Source: an uncultured SAR86 cluster bacterium (GTDB taxonomy: Bacteria; Pseudomonadota; Gammaproteobacteria; Magnimaribacterales; TMED112). Taken from it: 62,760 bases of DNA. Position 1 is the stretch's first letter. Every line of letters begins with the position of its first letter. Location: positions 1 to 62,760 of the forward strand of contig CACNDL010000005.1 in NCBI GenBank assembly GCA_902619265.1. Reading direction: 5' to 3'. Shown here in pieces: positions 36,253-46,090 of this stretch. The position numbers were made by a program, and so were the translations under genes. A model generated the notes under the pieces. The model was not told where the DNA came from. It searched no databases and worked only from the letters and a program-made list of their open reading frames with translations.

Positions 36253-37621
36253 AAGAATACACTTCATTGGTATTGGTGGTGTGGGTATGGTTGGCATAGC
36301 AGAGATGCTTATAAATCAAGGCTTTAACGTTAGTGGAAGTGATCTAGTTAAAAATAAAAATACTATAAGATTAAATTCCTTGGGTGCAAAAATTTTTATC
36401 GGACATAACGAGAAGAATGTAAGAAATTCAGATGTCGTTGTATATTCCTCTGCAGTTAATATCTCAAATCCTGAAATGAAAGCTGCCAAGTCTTTAAATA
36501 TTACTTTAATACCAAGGGCAGAAATGTTATCGAGTTTAATGAGGGGATTTCAAAGTATAGCTGTAGCAGGTTCACATGGAAAAACAACAACTACAAGTTT
36601 AATTGCTGACATTTTTGTCAGAGCAAAGCTTGATCCCACATTCATTATTGGTGGAAAAATTTTAGGCCAGGAAAACAAAAGTATCTTGGGAACGGGCGAA
36701 TATTTAATAGTTGAGGCTGATGAAAGTGATGCATCTTTTTTGCATTTAAATCCAGAAATTAGTGTTGTAACAAATATTGATAATGATCACCTTGATTATT
36801 ATGAGAACAATCTCGAAAAATTGGACTCAACTTTTCTACAGTTTCTAGAAAATCTACCTTTTTTCGGCAGTGCGATAATTTGTATAGATTCCGATAGATC
36901 GAAAAAAGTGTTTGAAACCTTATCTAGACCAAAAATATCCTATGGTTTTGACAAAAAAGCTGATTATTTTATTAAAGATTTAAAACAACAAGCTACATTT
37001 CAAAAATTTAAAATAATTCGAAATTCTACAGGTAAGGAAATATCATTAGAATTAACTCTTTCTGGAAAGCACAATGCACTTAATGCGACAGCAGCTTTCA
37101 TAGTTGCTCAGAAAGCAGGAATAAATACAAAAGTAATTAAAGATTCTTTTAAAAACTTCGGTGGAGTGTCGAGAAGGCTAGAGTTTAAAGCAGATTTAAA
37201 AATTGATGGTAAATCCGCAACTCTAATTGATGATTATGGACATCATCCAACTGAATTAAAAGCCACAATTGAAGCACTTAAATCAACTAACCCTAACAAA
37301 AAAATATGTATGATATTTCAACCACATAGATACTCGCGATCAACATTATTATTTAACGAATTTATAGATTGTTTAAGAGATGTAGATACTTCAATAATTC
37401 TTGATATCTATTCAGCAGGTGAGCAAAATTTACAAAAAATAAGTTCATATGACTTTGTAAATGCACTCATCGAAAAAAAGAAAAATGCCTTCTTTGCTAA
37501 AAACTTAAAAGAAATTTGTAAAATTTTAGAATCTGAGATCAAGGGTAATGAAATAATAGTTACGCAAGGCGCAGGCAATATTGTAGATATATCTAACTCC
37601 ATAAAAGCCATATACAAATGA
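36233..37621 (+). CDS. murC: UDP-N-acetylmuramate:L-alanine ligase
   Basis: 462 residues. HFIGIGGVGMVGIAEML, YSSAVNISNPE, ATP loop AGSHGKTTTTSL, EADESDASFL, NIDNDHLDYY and IDDYGHHPTE are all present. First peptide-adding step of the wall precursor. ATGA junction with ddl. Confidence 0.98.
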   Translation: MKLSNIKRIHFIGIGGVGMVGIAEMLINQGFNVSGSDLVKNKNTIRLNSLGAKIFIGHNEKNVRNSDVVVYSSAVNISNPEMKAAKSLNITLIPRAEMLSSLMRGFQSIAVAGSHGKTTTTSLIADIFVRAKLDPTFIIGGKILGQENKSILGTGEYLIVEADESDASFLHLNPEISVVTNIDNDHLDYYENNLEKLDSTFLQFLENLPFFGSAIICIDSDRSKKVFETLSRPKISYGFDKKADYFIKDLKQQATFQKFKIIRNSTGKEISLELTLSGKHNALNATAAFIVAQKAGINTKVIKDSFKNFGGVSRRLEFKADLKIDGKSATLIDDYGHHPTELKATIEALKSTNPNKKICMIFQPHRYSRSTLLFNEFIDCLRDVDTSIILDIYSAGEQNLQKISSYDFVNALIEKKKNAFFAKNLKEICKILESEIKGNEIIVTQGAGNIVDISNSIKAIYK

Positions 37622-38511
37622 GAAGTGTAATTATTCTATACGGAGGCGATTCTGTTGAGAGTCAGATCTCTCTACAAAGTGCTGAAGGAATCATAAAAAA
37701 TATTGATCAAACAAAATTTACTGCAACGATGCAAGATATTAAAGATTTTGATGTTAAATCTATTAATAAGGAAGCTTTAATATTCATTGCTGTTCATGGT
37801 AAAGATGGCGAGGATGGGACCACACAAAAATTACTAAGTGAGAATAATATTAAGTTTACAGGTTCAGATGAAAACTCAACAAAGAAATGTTGGGACAAAA
37901 TTTCTTCAAAAATCTTGATGGTTGAGAATGAAATACCTACTCCAGAATTTCAAGTTATTAGCGCAAATCAAAAATTAGATCTAAAGAACGATTTCTTTTT
38001 AAAAAATGATAGTTTTTTCGTTAAACCGAATAATAATGGATCGAGTTTTGGTGTTTCAAAAGTTGACCATAAAAAAAATTTAGGAAAGGCAATTACAGAA
38101 GCAAGAAAATACTCCAAAGATGTAATAATTGAAAAAGCCTATAATACTGCAGAGTATACCGTCGGCATCTTAAAGGGAGAAGCTCTTCAACCGCTTGAAA
38201 TAATTGCAGAAGATAATAAAGGATTTTATGACTTTGAAGCAAAGTACTTGAGTAAAGCAACAAAAAAGGTTGAAGTGGTTGATAAAAATATAAAAAAGGA
38301 ATTAAAAAATATAGCGTTAAAAGCTTTTTATAAACATGGTTGTCAAACGTGGGGAAGAGTTGATTTTGTCTATGATGGAGAGAATTTGGGTGTTTTGGAA
38401 ATTAATACTGTACCTGGTTTTACAGAAAAGAGTTTATTTCCTCTAGCTGCCAAATTATCAGGGATAAATTATCAGGAGTTAATTACAGATATAATTGAAG
38501 ATTCAATATAA
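37618..38511 (+). CDS. ddl: D-alanine:D-alanine ligase
   Basis: 297 residues, ATP-grasp. LYGGDSVESQISLQSAEGI, AVHGKDGEDGTTQKLL, FTGSDENSTKKCWDK, FVKPNNNGSSFGV and LEINTVPGFTEKSLFP are DdlB-type motifs. Its substrate comes from alanine racemase (42579 here). The gene overlaps the proposed TTG start of ftsQ by 17 bases. Confidence 0.97.
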   Translation: MRSVIILYGGDSVESQISLQSAEGIIKNIDQTKFTATMQDIKDFDVKSINKEALIFIAVHGKDGEDGTTQKLLSENNIKFTGSDENSTKKCWDKISSKILMVENEIPTPEFQVISANQKLDLKNDFFLKNDSFFVKPNNNGSSFGVSKVDHKKNLGKAITEARKYSKDVIIEKAYNTAEYTVGILKGEALQPLEIIAEDNKGFYDFEAKYLSKATKKVEVVDKNIKKELKNIALKAFYKHGCQTWGRVDFVYDGENLGVLEINTVPGFTEKSLFPLAAKLSGINYQELITDIIEDSI

Positions 38512-39112
38512 AATTTTTTTACTAATAATGTTGGTTTTTTCCATTATTATCGTAGTGAATGTCACAAAGAATAATCATAAAAAAATTGAAGTAAATTTAA
38601 TGCTCTCTTCTAGCTGTGAGATATGCGAAATTGATTTGAAGAAAAGCTTTTATCAAGATAAGTATTTTGAGACTTATGTTAAAAATAAAGATTGGGTGGA
38701 AAATTTTATTCAAACTTCAACCAAGCAAAAGACAACGTATTCGATTTCTATAAAAAAACCTATTTTTAAAGTTAAAAATAATATTTACTATGATGAGGAT
38801 TTCAAACAATTTTTTATGCCTAAAAAATTAAATTTACCCACATTATATGTTCCAAAAGATGACTTAAAGGGGGTGGTACTAAAGCAAGCGAAATTAATCA
38901 AAAATAATATTGAAAATTTAAAAAGCCTAAATTACTCAAATCTTTCAGGCTGGAAGATTGTCACTGATAAAGTAATTGTAAAAATAGGTAAAAGTGATAT
39001 TGATGACAGACTGAAACTACTTAAAAAAATTACTAATAATTTGAAGCAAAGTAATTTAAACGTTATCAATCTAGACTTAAGATACCAACAGGGATATGTA
39101 TTAAAGATTTAA
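38495..39112 (+). CDS. ftsQ: Cell division protein FtsQ (reduced)
   Basis: 205 residues; E. coli FtsQ has 276. The start is probably TTG at 38495, giving a short cytoplasmic tail and a membrane segment at about 8-23; ATG at 38528 would cut into that segment. NKDWVENFIQ and KKPIFKVKNNIYYDEDFKQF with LNLPTLYVP recall the POTRA end and the start of the beta domain of FtsQ, but identity is low. Position between ddl and ftsA supports the call. It scaffolds FtsL and FtsB. Confidence 0.78.
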   Translation: MKIQYKIFLLIMLVFSIIIVVNVTKNNHKKIEVNLMLSSSCEICEIDLKKSFYQDKYFETYVKNKDWVENFIQTSTKQKTTYSISIKKPIFKVKNNIYYDEDFKQFFMPKKLNLPTLYVPKDDLKGVVLKQAKLIKNNIENLKSLNYSNLSGWKIVTDKVIVKIGKSDIDDRLKLLKKITNNLKQSNLNVINLDLRYQQGYVLKI

Positions 39113-39116
39113 TTAA

Positions 39117-40310
39117 ATGATATGTTTTTTGGACCTTGGTACTTCAAAAGTTAGCGGACTACTTATTGATGATCTATCAAATTCTACAGTTCATGCTTTT
39201 TCAAGTATAGAGACTTCAGGAGTTAAAAAAGGTTCGATAATTAATATTTCTGCCACGGCATCTTCAATCTCAGAATGTTTAAGGGATATCGAAAATCAAT
39301 CTGGTTTTAAAATAAAAGAAGTACTTGTCTCCATCTCTGGAGAAGAAGTGTCAAGCACAAATTCAATTGGCCAAGCAGCAATATCTGAAAGAGAAGTTTC
39401 TGCAAGAGATATCGAGAACGCGTTGAATATGTCTTCGACTATGAAAATTCCAAATGATAAAACTCTTTTATATGCAATGCCAAATAATTATTTCATAGAT
39501 GGCCAAGGAGATATCAGCGATCCTTTAGGAATGAATGGAATAAAATTAGAAGCCAGATCTCATCTTATACATTGCTCAAAAAATACTAAAGATAATATAA
39601 AAAAATGTATAAAAGTAAGCTCATCTGTCATAGGAATAAGAAAATATTTCTACAGTCAATTGGGAGTAGCTCAAAGTGTCTTAACAGAAAACCAAAAAAA
39701 GTTAGGTGTTTGTTTATTAGATATAGGCGCAGGGACTACTGATATTTCTGTTTATCAGAATGGATCAATTACTTTTTCTAAAGTTCTACCTTACTCAGGG
39801 GATTATATTACTGAGACAATTGCTTCTGCGTTAGATATTCAATCAATCGAAGCTGAAATAATAAAGAAGAAATATGGATGTGCCTTTTCGGATTATATTA
39901 ATGACGAAATGTTAAAAATTTCCCTTAAAAATGGAAAAAAATCAATTTCTCGAAAAGCTCTTTCCGAATTAATTGAAAATTCAATGTCGAAGATCCTAAG
40001 ACACTGCATGAATTGTTTAGAAGAAAATAATCTTTTCAATTATATTCCAGCTGGAATCGTAATTACTGGCGGTTCTGCAAATATGGAAGGAATGGTAAAA
40101 CTTGGAGAAAAACTAACCAATCTTAAAGTTAAAATTGGGATCCCAAAATATAATTTACCGCAAAAATCAGACAATCTTCTTAAGCCAGAAAATAGTGCAA
40201 TTTTGGGTATCACTAAATTTTATGCTTTAGAACAAGATAAAGAGTTTACCTTTAATCAATCCAAGGGTATCATAGCCCGAGTGCTTGAATGGATTAGAAC
40301 CGAATTGTAA
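39117..40310 (+). CDS. ftsA: Cell division actin homologue FtsA
   Basis: 397 residues. CFLDLGTSKVSGLL, ISGEEVSSTNSIGQAAIS, LLDIGAGTTDISVY and VITGGSANMEGM are the actin-fold phosphate motifs with the FtsA-specific 1c domain. The C-terminal IIARVLEWIRTEL can form the membrane-targeting amphipathic helix. ftsZ would normally follow; instead rpsF begins at a TAATG junction. Confidence 0.96.
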   Translation: MICFLDLGTSKVSGLLIDDLSNSTVHAFSSIETSGVKKGSIINISATASSISECLRDIENQSGFKIKEVLVSISGEEVSSTNSIGQAAISEREVSARDIENALNMSSTMKIPNDKTLLYAMPNNYFIDGQGDISDPLGMNGIKLEARSHLIHCSKNTKDNIKKCIKVSSSVIGIRKYFYSQLGVAQSVLTENQKKLGVCLLDIGAGTTDISVYQNGSITFSKVLPYSGDYITETIASALDIQSIEAEIIKKKYGCAFSDYINDEMLKISLKNGKKSISRKALSELIENSMSKILRHCMNCLEENNLFNYIPAGIVITGGSANMEGMVKLGEKLTNLKVKIGIPKYNLPQKSDNLLKPENSAILGITKFYALEQDKEFTFNQSKGIIARVLEWIRTEL

Positions 40311-40594
40311 TGCAAAAATATGAATTAATGCTTCTTTTGAATCCTAATACAATGGATGAAGTTGATGATTTTATTAGCAGTTTGAAGAAACTTATCTCAG
40401 ATAATAAAGGTGATTTAATCGATACAAAGCTTTTAGGAAAAAGGCAATTAGCATATCCAATAAATAACATGAACTATGCTAACTATGTTCATTTGGATGT
40501 TAATGTAAAGCCTGAGACACTTGATTTATTAGAAGAAAAATTTAGATACGATCAGAATGTATTTAGACACTTAACTGTAAAACTTACCTCATAA
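40310..40594 (+). CDS. rpsF: 30S ribosomal protein bS6
   Basis: 94 residues: [43 protein letters not shown] and [11 protein letters not shown] are typical. It lacks the acidic tail seen in E. coli (131-135 residues) that is glutamylated by RimK. Pairs with bS18 on the platform of the small subunit. First gene of rpsF-rpsR-rplI-dnaB-alr. Confidence 0.97.
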   Translation: MQKYELMLLLNPNTMDEVDDFISSLKKLISDNKGDLIDTKLLGKRQLAYPINNMNYANYVHLDVNVKPETLDLLEEKFRYDQNVFRHLTVKLTS

Positions 40595-40800
40595 TGACTG
40601 AAGAAAAAAAAATTAACATTGATTACAGAGATGCTGATACTTTGAAAGGATTTATTTCAGAAAATGGAAAAATTCTCTCGTCTAGATATACAAGGTTGAA
40701 TGCAAAAGAACAAAGAAAATTAACAAAAGCCATCAAAAAAGCACGTTTGTTGGGATTATTACCTTTTACTGACAAACATAAAATTGAAGAAAACAAATGA
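40594..40800 (+). CDS. rpsR: 30S ribosomal protein bS18
   Basis: 68 residues: [20 protein letters not shown] and [28 protein letters not shown] are diagnostic. Joined to rpsF by TAATG and to rplI by ATGA. There is no priB between rpsF and rpsR, unlike E. coli. Confidence 0.97.
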   Translation: MTEEKKINIDYRDADTLKGFISENGKILSSRYTRLNAKEQRKLTKAIKKARLLGLLPFTDKHKIEENK

Positions 40801-41246
40801 AGGTAGTCTTAGTAACTAAGATAAAAAACTTAGGCAATATTGGTGACATTGTAGACGTAAAGTCAGGTTTTGCTCGTAACTTTTTATTGCCTTATCACAA
40901 AGCTTTGCCGGCTACAGATGAATACATTAAAGATTTCGAAGAAAAAAAAGAAGAGTATCTAAAGAAAGCAAAAGATGAATTATCATTGGCTGAAGCAAAT
41001 GCAATTCATTTAGAAGACTTGAAACTTACCATCTCAGCAAATGCTCAAGAGAGTGGAGCACTTTTTGGTTCTGTTGGTGTTTCTGAGGTTTTAGAAGCTT
41101 TACATGCTGAGGGTCACGATTTTGTCAATAAAGCGTCAATAATTTTATTGTCAGGACCTATAAAAGAGGTAGGAGAATTTACAGTAAACGTTGAACTTCA
41201 TCCAGAAATAGTTAAATCTATAACTATAGAAGTAAAAGCAACGTAA
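40797..41246 (+). CDS. rplI: 50S ribosomal protein bL9
   Basis: 149 residues, full two-domain length: N-terminal [30 protein letters not shown], the long connecting helix and a C-terminal domain with [18 protein letters not shown] junction with dnaB. Confidence 0.98.
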   Translation: MKVVLVTKIKNLGNIGDIVDVKSGFARNFLLPYHKALPATDEYIKDFEEKKEEYLKKAKDELSLAEANAIHLEDLKLTISANAQESGALFGSVGVSEVLEALHAEGHDFVNKASIILLSGPIKEVGEFTVNVELHPEIVKSITIEVKAT

Positions 41247-42604
41247 TGCCCAATAGTATAGAAATAGAGCAAGCAGTTTTAGGCGCCTTGCTGTTATCAA
41301 GAGAAAAATATCCTGAGGTCGACGCCTTAATTAGTTCCATTGACTTTGAGTCTGATGTCCATAGAGAAATTTATGACTGCATTAAAGAGCTTGCTGATCA
41401 AGATAAAGCCATTGACCACATAACAGTATCTAAGCTTTTGGACAGAAAAAATTCTCTTAAGAGAATAGGAGGAGTAGATTATTTAAAAGAATTGCAAACT
41501 ATTCCTATCTCAGCATTAAATGCAGATAGCTATGCAAACACAGTCAAAGATCAATCAATAGATAGAAATTTACGTAAAGTTCTTGATGAGTTGATGAGAC
41601 TAGCTAAGAATCCACAAGGCAAGACAAGTGATGATTTATTAAATGAAGCCGAAACAAAGATTTTTGAACTTTCAGAAAACCGTTCAAAAACTGATTCCCT
41701 TAAAAAAATTGATGAGTACGTTGGGCAAACTCTTGATAGATTAGGAGAGCTTGCAAAAAAACAAGGTGAACTTATAGGACTTTCATCAGGATTCAAAGCT
41801 GTAGATGGTCTTACTCAAGGCCTTCAAAAAGAAGATCTAATAGTTATAGCTGGAAGACCTAGCATGGGGAAGACTTCACTTGCTATGAATATTGCCGAAA
41901 ACGTAGCAAAAAATGAGGAAGGATGTGTTGCAATATTTAGTTTAGAGATGTCTTCTCAATCATTAACTTCTAGAATGATGGCTTCAATGGCTGGAATCTC
42001 ACAATCAAATGTAAAATCTGCCAATTTGACAGACAGGCAGTGGGAAAAAATCGCAAAACAATCTGCAAGAATGAAAGAGCTAAACCTTTTTGTTGATGAT
42101 ACTCCTAATATTTCTCCTGTCGAAATTAGGGCTAAGTGTAGAAGGCTCGCTAAACAGTTTAGAGATGCTGGAGGAGTAAGCCTTGTAGTCATAGACTATA
42201 TTCAACTTATGCAAATGCCTGGACGAAATGAAAATAGAGTTAATGAGTTATCAGATATATCAAGATCTTTAAAATATTTAGCAAAAGAAGTTGAAGCACC
42301 TGTTCTTGTTCTTTCTCAGCTCAATAGAGGAGTTGAACAAAGACCAAATAAAAGACCCCAGATGTCGGATTTAAGAGATTCTGGTGCCATAGAGCAGGAT
42401 GCAGACTTAATCTTTATGTTATATAGAGATTTTGTGTACAACAAAAATGAAGAATGGAAAAACGTTGCTGAACTAAACTTAGTTAAGCATAGAAATGGCC
42501 CAACAAAGAGAGTTCTTTTGTCATTTAGAGATGAACTTACTAGATTTGGTGATCTTGCTCCTGAAATAATGAATAGTTATGCGCAAGACCGAACTGAAGA
42601 TTAA
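41246..42604 (+). CDS. dnaB: Replicative DNA helicase DnaB
   Basis: 452 residues: N-terminal IEIEQAVLGALLL domain, linker helix and RecA-like motor with Walker A AGRPSMGKTSLA, Walker B VVIDYIQLM and SDLRDSGAIEQDAD. Hexameric helicase of the replication fork. Overlaps alr by 26 bases, the usual neighbour in pseudomonads and relatives. Confidence 0.97.
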   Translation: MPNSIEIEQAVLGALLLSREKYPEVDALISSIDFESDVHREIYDCIKELADQDKAIDHITVSKLLDRKNSLKRIGGVDYLKELQTIPISALNADSYANTVKDQSIDRNLRKVLDELMRLAKNPQGKTSDDLLNEAETKIFELSENRSKTDSLKKIDEYVGQTLDRLGELAKKQGELIGLSSGFKAVDGLTQGLQKEDLIVIAGRPSMGKTSLAMNIAENVAKNEEGCVAIFSLEMSSQSLTSRMMASMAGISQSNVKSANLTDRQWEKIAKQSARMKELNLFVDDTPNISPVEIRAKCRRLAKQFRDAGGVSLVVIDYIQLMQMPGRNENRVNELSDISRSLKYLAKEVEAPVLVLSQLNRGVEQRPNKRPQMSDLRDSGAIEQDADLIFMLYRDFVYNKNEEWKNVAELNLVKHRNGPTKRVLLSFRDELTRFGDLAPEIMNSYAQDRTED

Positions 42605-43622
42605 TCTTTCAAATCTAAAACACAATATAAATCTAATAAAGAAATTTACAGATGCTGACATTCAAGCTGTAGTAAAAGCTAACAGTTACGGATTAAATAT
42701 GTCTAAAGTTTTAGAGACAATAGAAGATGACGTCGAGTCATTTTCAGTAATAACTTTAACTGAAGCTGAAGAAGTCAGAAAACTTACCACAAAACCAATT
42801 CTTTTATTGCAAGGTGTTCATCAGCTTGATGACTATGAATTGATTGAAAAACATAAATTGGATTTTGTTATTCATTCCAGCTGGCAGCTTAATGAGATTG
42901 AAAAATATAATTTATCCAACTCAAGAATTTGGCTAAAAATTAATACTGGAATGAATCGATTAGGCATAAACCTTGATGATTTTGAGGAATTATTTAAAAA
43001 GGTTAAATCGCTTAATACGAGTGAAATTATCTTAATGTCGCATCTCTCTGCATCTAGCGTTAAAGACGATCCTCATACATTAAGTCAGATAAAAATATTC
43101 AATGATTTGGTAAATGGAATTTCTTGTAAAAAAAGTTTATCTAATTCAGGTGCTGTCTTTAATATGCCTGAGGCTGAACATGATATTGTTCGACCAGGAA
43201 TGGCTATATACGGTGGAAAATACAATGAATTTGGTACAAAGAATGTATCTTCATTAACTTCTCAAATTATTTCTTTACGAAATATTAAAGCTGGAGAAAG
43301 GGTTGGATATGATGGGACATGGCAAGCAAAGGAAGATTGTATCATTGGCTCTATTCCAATTGGCTATGCGGATGGGCTTCCATACTTCATGAAACCCATC
43401 ACTGTAAGCGTTAATGGAAAGGAATTCAAAACTGCGGGCAAGCTTAATATGGATTTAACTTTAATAAATTTTGAACAAGACAGTTCCATTAAAATTGGAG
43501 ATACTGTTAAACTTTGGGACTTTGATTCTGATCTTTCAAAGGTTTCAGAAGAATTTAATACAATTTCTTATAACTTATTAACCAATATCTCGAGTAGAGT
43601 CACAAAAAATTATTTAGAATAG
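42579..43622 (+). CDS. alr: Alanine racemase
   Basis: 347 residues, fold-type III PLP enzyme. PLP lysine K33 lies in AVVKANSYG; NTGMNRLGI, RPGMAIYG and SIPIGYADGLP are present, and the catalytic Tyr in RVGYDGTW. It supplies D-alanine for the Ddl encoded upstream. The start lies inside dnaB. Confidence 0.96.
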   Translation: MRKTELKINLSNLKHNINLIKKFTDADIQAVVKANSYGLNMSKVLETIEDDVESFSVITLTEAEEVRKLTTKPILLLQGVHQLDDYELIEKHKLDFVIHSSWQLNEIEKYNLSNSRIWLKINTGMNRLGINLDDFEELFKKVKSLNTSEIILMSHLSASSVKDDPHTLSQIKIFNDLVNGISCKKSLSNSGAVFNMPEAEHDIVRPGMAIYGGKYNEFGTKNVSSLTSQIISLRNIKAGERVGYDGTWQAKEDCIIGSIPIGYADGLPYFMKPITVSVNGKEFKTAGKLNMDLTLINFEQDSSIKIGDTVKLWDFDSDLSKVSEEFNTISYNLLTNISSRVTKNYLE

Positions 43623-43637
43623 CGTAAGGATTATATT

Positions 43638-45278
43638 TTGCTTAAAGATACGAGGTTTATTTTCGTCACGGGAGGTGTTGTTTCATCTCTAGGGAAAGGA
43701 ATCGCTTCTGCATCCATAGGCTCAATCCTGGAATCAAAAGGCTATAAAGTAGCAGTCATAAAACTTGATCCATATTTCAATGTTGATCCTGGAACTATGA
43801 GTCCCTTTCAACATGGAGAGGTTTTTGTTCTAGAAGATGGTACAGAGACAGACCTAGACCTTGGTCACTACGAAAGATTCATAAATAATACTTGTACCAA
43901 AAAAAATAATTTTACAGCAGGAAAAATTTATTATTCAGTACTGAGAAAAGAAAGAAAGGGTGAATATTTAGGTAAGACAGTTCAAATTATTCCTCATATT
44001 ACAGATGAAATTAAAAGGAGGATAATTCAAGCATCAAAAGATTGTGATATTGCAATTATTGAGATAGGTGGAACAGTAGGTGATATTGAAAGTCAGTCGT
44101 TTATCGAAGCAATAAGACAATTAGGTCTTGAATTAAAGAATTATCAAACAGCTTATCTTCACCTAACTCTTGTTCCATATCTTTCAAATGCAGGCGAATT
44201 AAAAACAAAACCCACACAACACTCAGTAAAAGAATTCAGAAGTCTTGGTGTGCAACCAGATATTCTGATTTGCAGATCAGAATTTGAACTCACTACTGAG
44301 AGTAAAGATAAAATTGGTTTATTCTGCTCGATGCCAAAAGGAACAGTAATATCTTTACCTAATATGGAAACTATTTATGAAGTGCCTGTATTTCTCGCAA
44401 AAGAGGGCTTAGATGAAATACTTACTGACAAACTACAGTTAGAAAATAACACCCCAAACTTAAAAGAATGGAAAAAAGTTGTAAAGCGAAAACTTCACCC
44501 AAGCAAAGAAGTGAATATTTCTTTCGTTGGGAAATATGTGGATTTAAAAGATGCATATTTTTCTTTAATTGAGGCATTAGATCATGCAGGCATTCACAAC
44601 GATACAAAAGTATCCATAAATTTTGTTAATTCTGAAAAACTTGATACAAAAAATTATAAAAAAGCTCTGAAAAACTCAGATGCAATTATTGTTCCAGGAG
44701 GTTTTGGTGATCGAGGAATAGAGGGAATGATCTTGGCTGCAAAATATGCAAGAGAATCAAAAACTCCTTACTTTGGAATATGTTTAGGTTTACAAATTGC
44801 AATTATTGAAATGACAAGAAGTCTATTAAAGTTGAAAGATGCTAATAGTACAGAGTTCAAAAAAAGAGTAAAAAATAACGTAATCTCGCTTGTCACAGAG
44901 TGGAAAAATGAAGATGGCACTATTGAGAGGAGAAATCATAAATCAGATAAAGGCGGAACTATGAGACTCGGAGCTCAAGTTGCTTTTCTTAAAAATGGAA
45001 CATTAGCAAGGAGCCTTTACAAGAAAAGTTCAATTTTTGAAAGACATAGACATAGGTATGAAGTAAATCCAAGCTATGTACCAAAGTTAGAAAAACATGG
45101 TTTAGTTGTTTCGGCTAGATCAGAAATGCATAACCTTGTTGAAATGATAGAGCTAAAAAATCATCCATGGTTTATTGCATGCCAATTCCACCCGGAATTT
45201 ACATCAAAACCAAAGAAAGGGCATCCTCTTTTTAATGATTTTATTAAAGCTGCAGAAATTAATAGGAGCAAGAAATGA
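43638..45278 (+). CDS. pyrG: CTP synthase
   Basis: 546 residues: synthase domain (FVTGGVVSSLGKGIASASIG, KLDPYFNVDPGTMSPFQHGEVFVLEDG) and a glutamine amidotransferase domain (GGFGDRGIEGM, FGICLGLQ with catalytic Cys, CQFHPEF). It converts UTP to CTP. The start is TTG at 43638 after an AAGGA ribosome site. Heads pyrG-kdsA-eno-ftsB-ispDF-surE. Confidence 0.98.
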   Translation: MLKDTRFIFVTGGVVSSLGKGIASASIGSILESKGYKVAVIKLDPYFNVDPGTMSPFQHGEVFVLEDGTETDLDLGHYERFINNTCTKKNNFTAGKIYYSVLRKERKGEYLGKTVQIIPHITDEIKRRIIQASKDCDIAIIEIGGTVGDIESQSFIEAIRQLGLELKNYQTAYLHLTLVPYLSNAGELKTKPTQHSVKEFRSLGVQPDILICRSEFELTTESKDKIGLFCSMPKGTVISLPNMETIYEVPVFLAKEGLDEILTDKLQLENNTPNLKEWKKVVKRKLHPSKEVNISFVGKYVDLKDAYFSLIEALDHAGIHNDTKVSINFVNSEKLDTKNYKKALKNSDAIIVPGGFGDRGIEGMILAAKYARESKTPYFGICLGLQIAIIEMTRSLLKLKDANSTEFKKRVKNNVISLVTEWKNEDGTIERRNHKSDKGGTMRLGAQVAFLKNGTLARSLYKKSSIFERHRHRYEVNPSYVPKLEKHGLVVSARSEMHNLVEMIELKNHPWFIACQFHPEFTSKPKKGHPLFNDFIKAAEINRSKK

Positions 45279-46090
45279 AAATTAATGGAAGAGAAGTATC
45301 GAACGAAAATAGATTAACAGTTTTTGGAGGTGTTAATGTTATTGAATCTGATGATTTATTATTCTCAGTAGCAGAGAAATTTAAAATATTATCAGAAAAA
45401 TTGGATTTTAATTATGTATTTAAAGCCTCATTCGATAAAGCAAATAGATCTTCAATGGACTCTTTTAGAGGTCCTGGACTGGATGAAGGTCTTAAAAGTT
45501 TAGAAAAAATTAAAAACGAATTTAATTTACCAGTAATCACAGATATACACGAACCAAACCAAGCTTTGCCAGTTTCTGAGGTTTGTGATGTTCTTCAAAT
45601 TCCCGCTTTTTTATGCAGACAGACTGATTTAATTGTTGCAGCGGCTAAAACTAAAAAAGTAATTAATATAAAAAAACCTCAATTTTCTTCAGCAAAAGAA
45701 ATGTTTCATGCAGTAAGTAAATGCATTGCTGTTGGAAATGAAGATGTAATACTTTGTGAAAGAGGAAATGTTTTTGGCTATAACAACTTAGTTGTTGATA
45801 CATTAAATTTTCAAATTTTGAAAGAACGAGGAAATCCTGTCTTTTTTGACGTTACACATTCTCTACAACAACCAGGAATGTTAGAAAAAAGCACTGGAGG
45901 TAGAGGCCAATATGTTTTTGAATTAGCTAAAGCTGGCATTTCACAGAATATAGCAGGCCTTTTTCTTGAAACCCATCCAGATCCAAGTCAGGCAAAATGT
46001 GATGGCCCATGCGCACTTAAACTTTCTGACTTAGATGTTTTCATGGAAAAAATTATTTCATTTGATGAATTTGTGAAAAATAATAAATGA
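45275..46090 (+). CDS. kdsA: 3-deoxy-D-manno-octulosonate 8-phosphate synthase
   Basis: 271 residues. FKASFDKANRSSMDSFRGPG, VITDIHEPNQA, LQIPAFLCRQTDLIVAAAKT and FLETHPDPSQAKCDGP define KdsA. It condenses arabinose 5-phosphate (from KdsD, 15196-16161) with PEP for Kdo of LPS. ATGA overlaps on both sides. Confidence 0.98.
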   Translation: MKINGREVSNENRLTVFGGVNVIESDDLLFSVAEKFKILSEKLDFNYVFKASFDKANRSSMDSFRGPGLDEGLKSLEKIKNEFNLPVITDIHEPNQALPVSEVCDVLQIPAFLCRQTDLIVAAAKTKKVINIKKPQFSSAKEMFHAVSKCIAVGNEDVILCERGNVFGYNNLVVDTLNFQILKERGNPVFFDVTHSLQQPGMLEKSTGGRGQYVFELAKAGISQNIAGLFLETHPDPSQAKCDGPCALKLSDLDVFMEKIISFDEFVKNNK

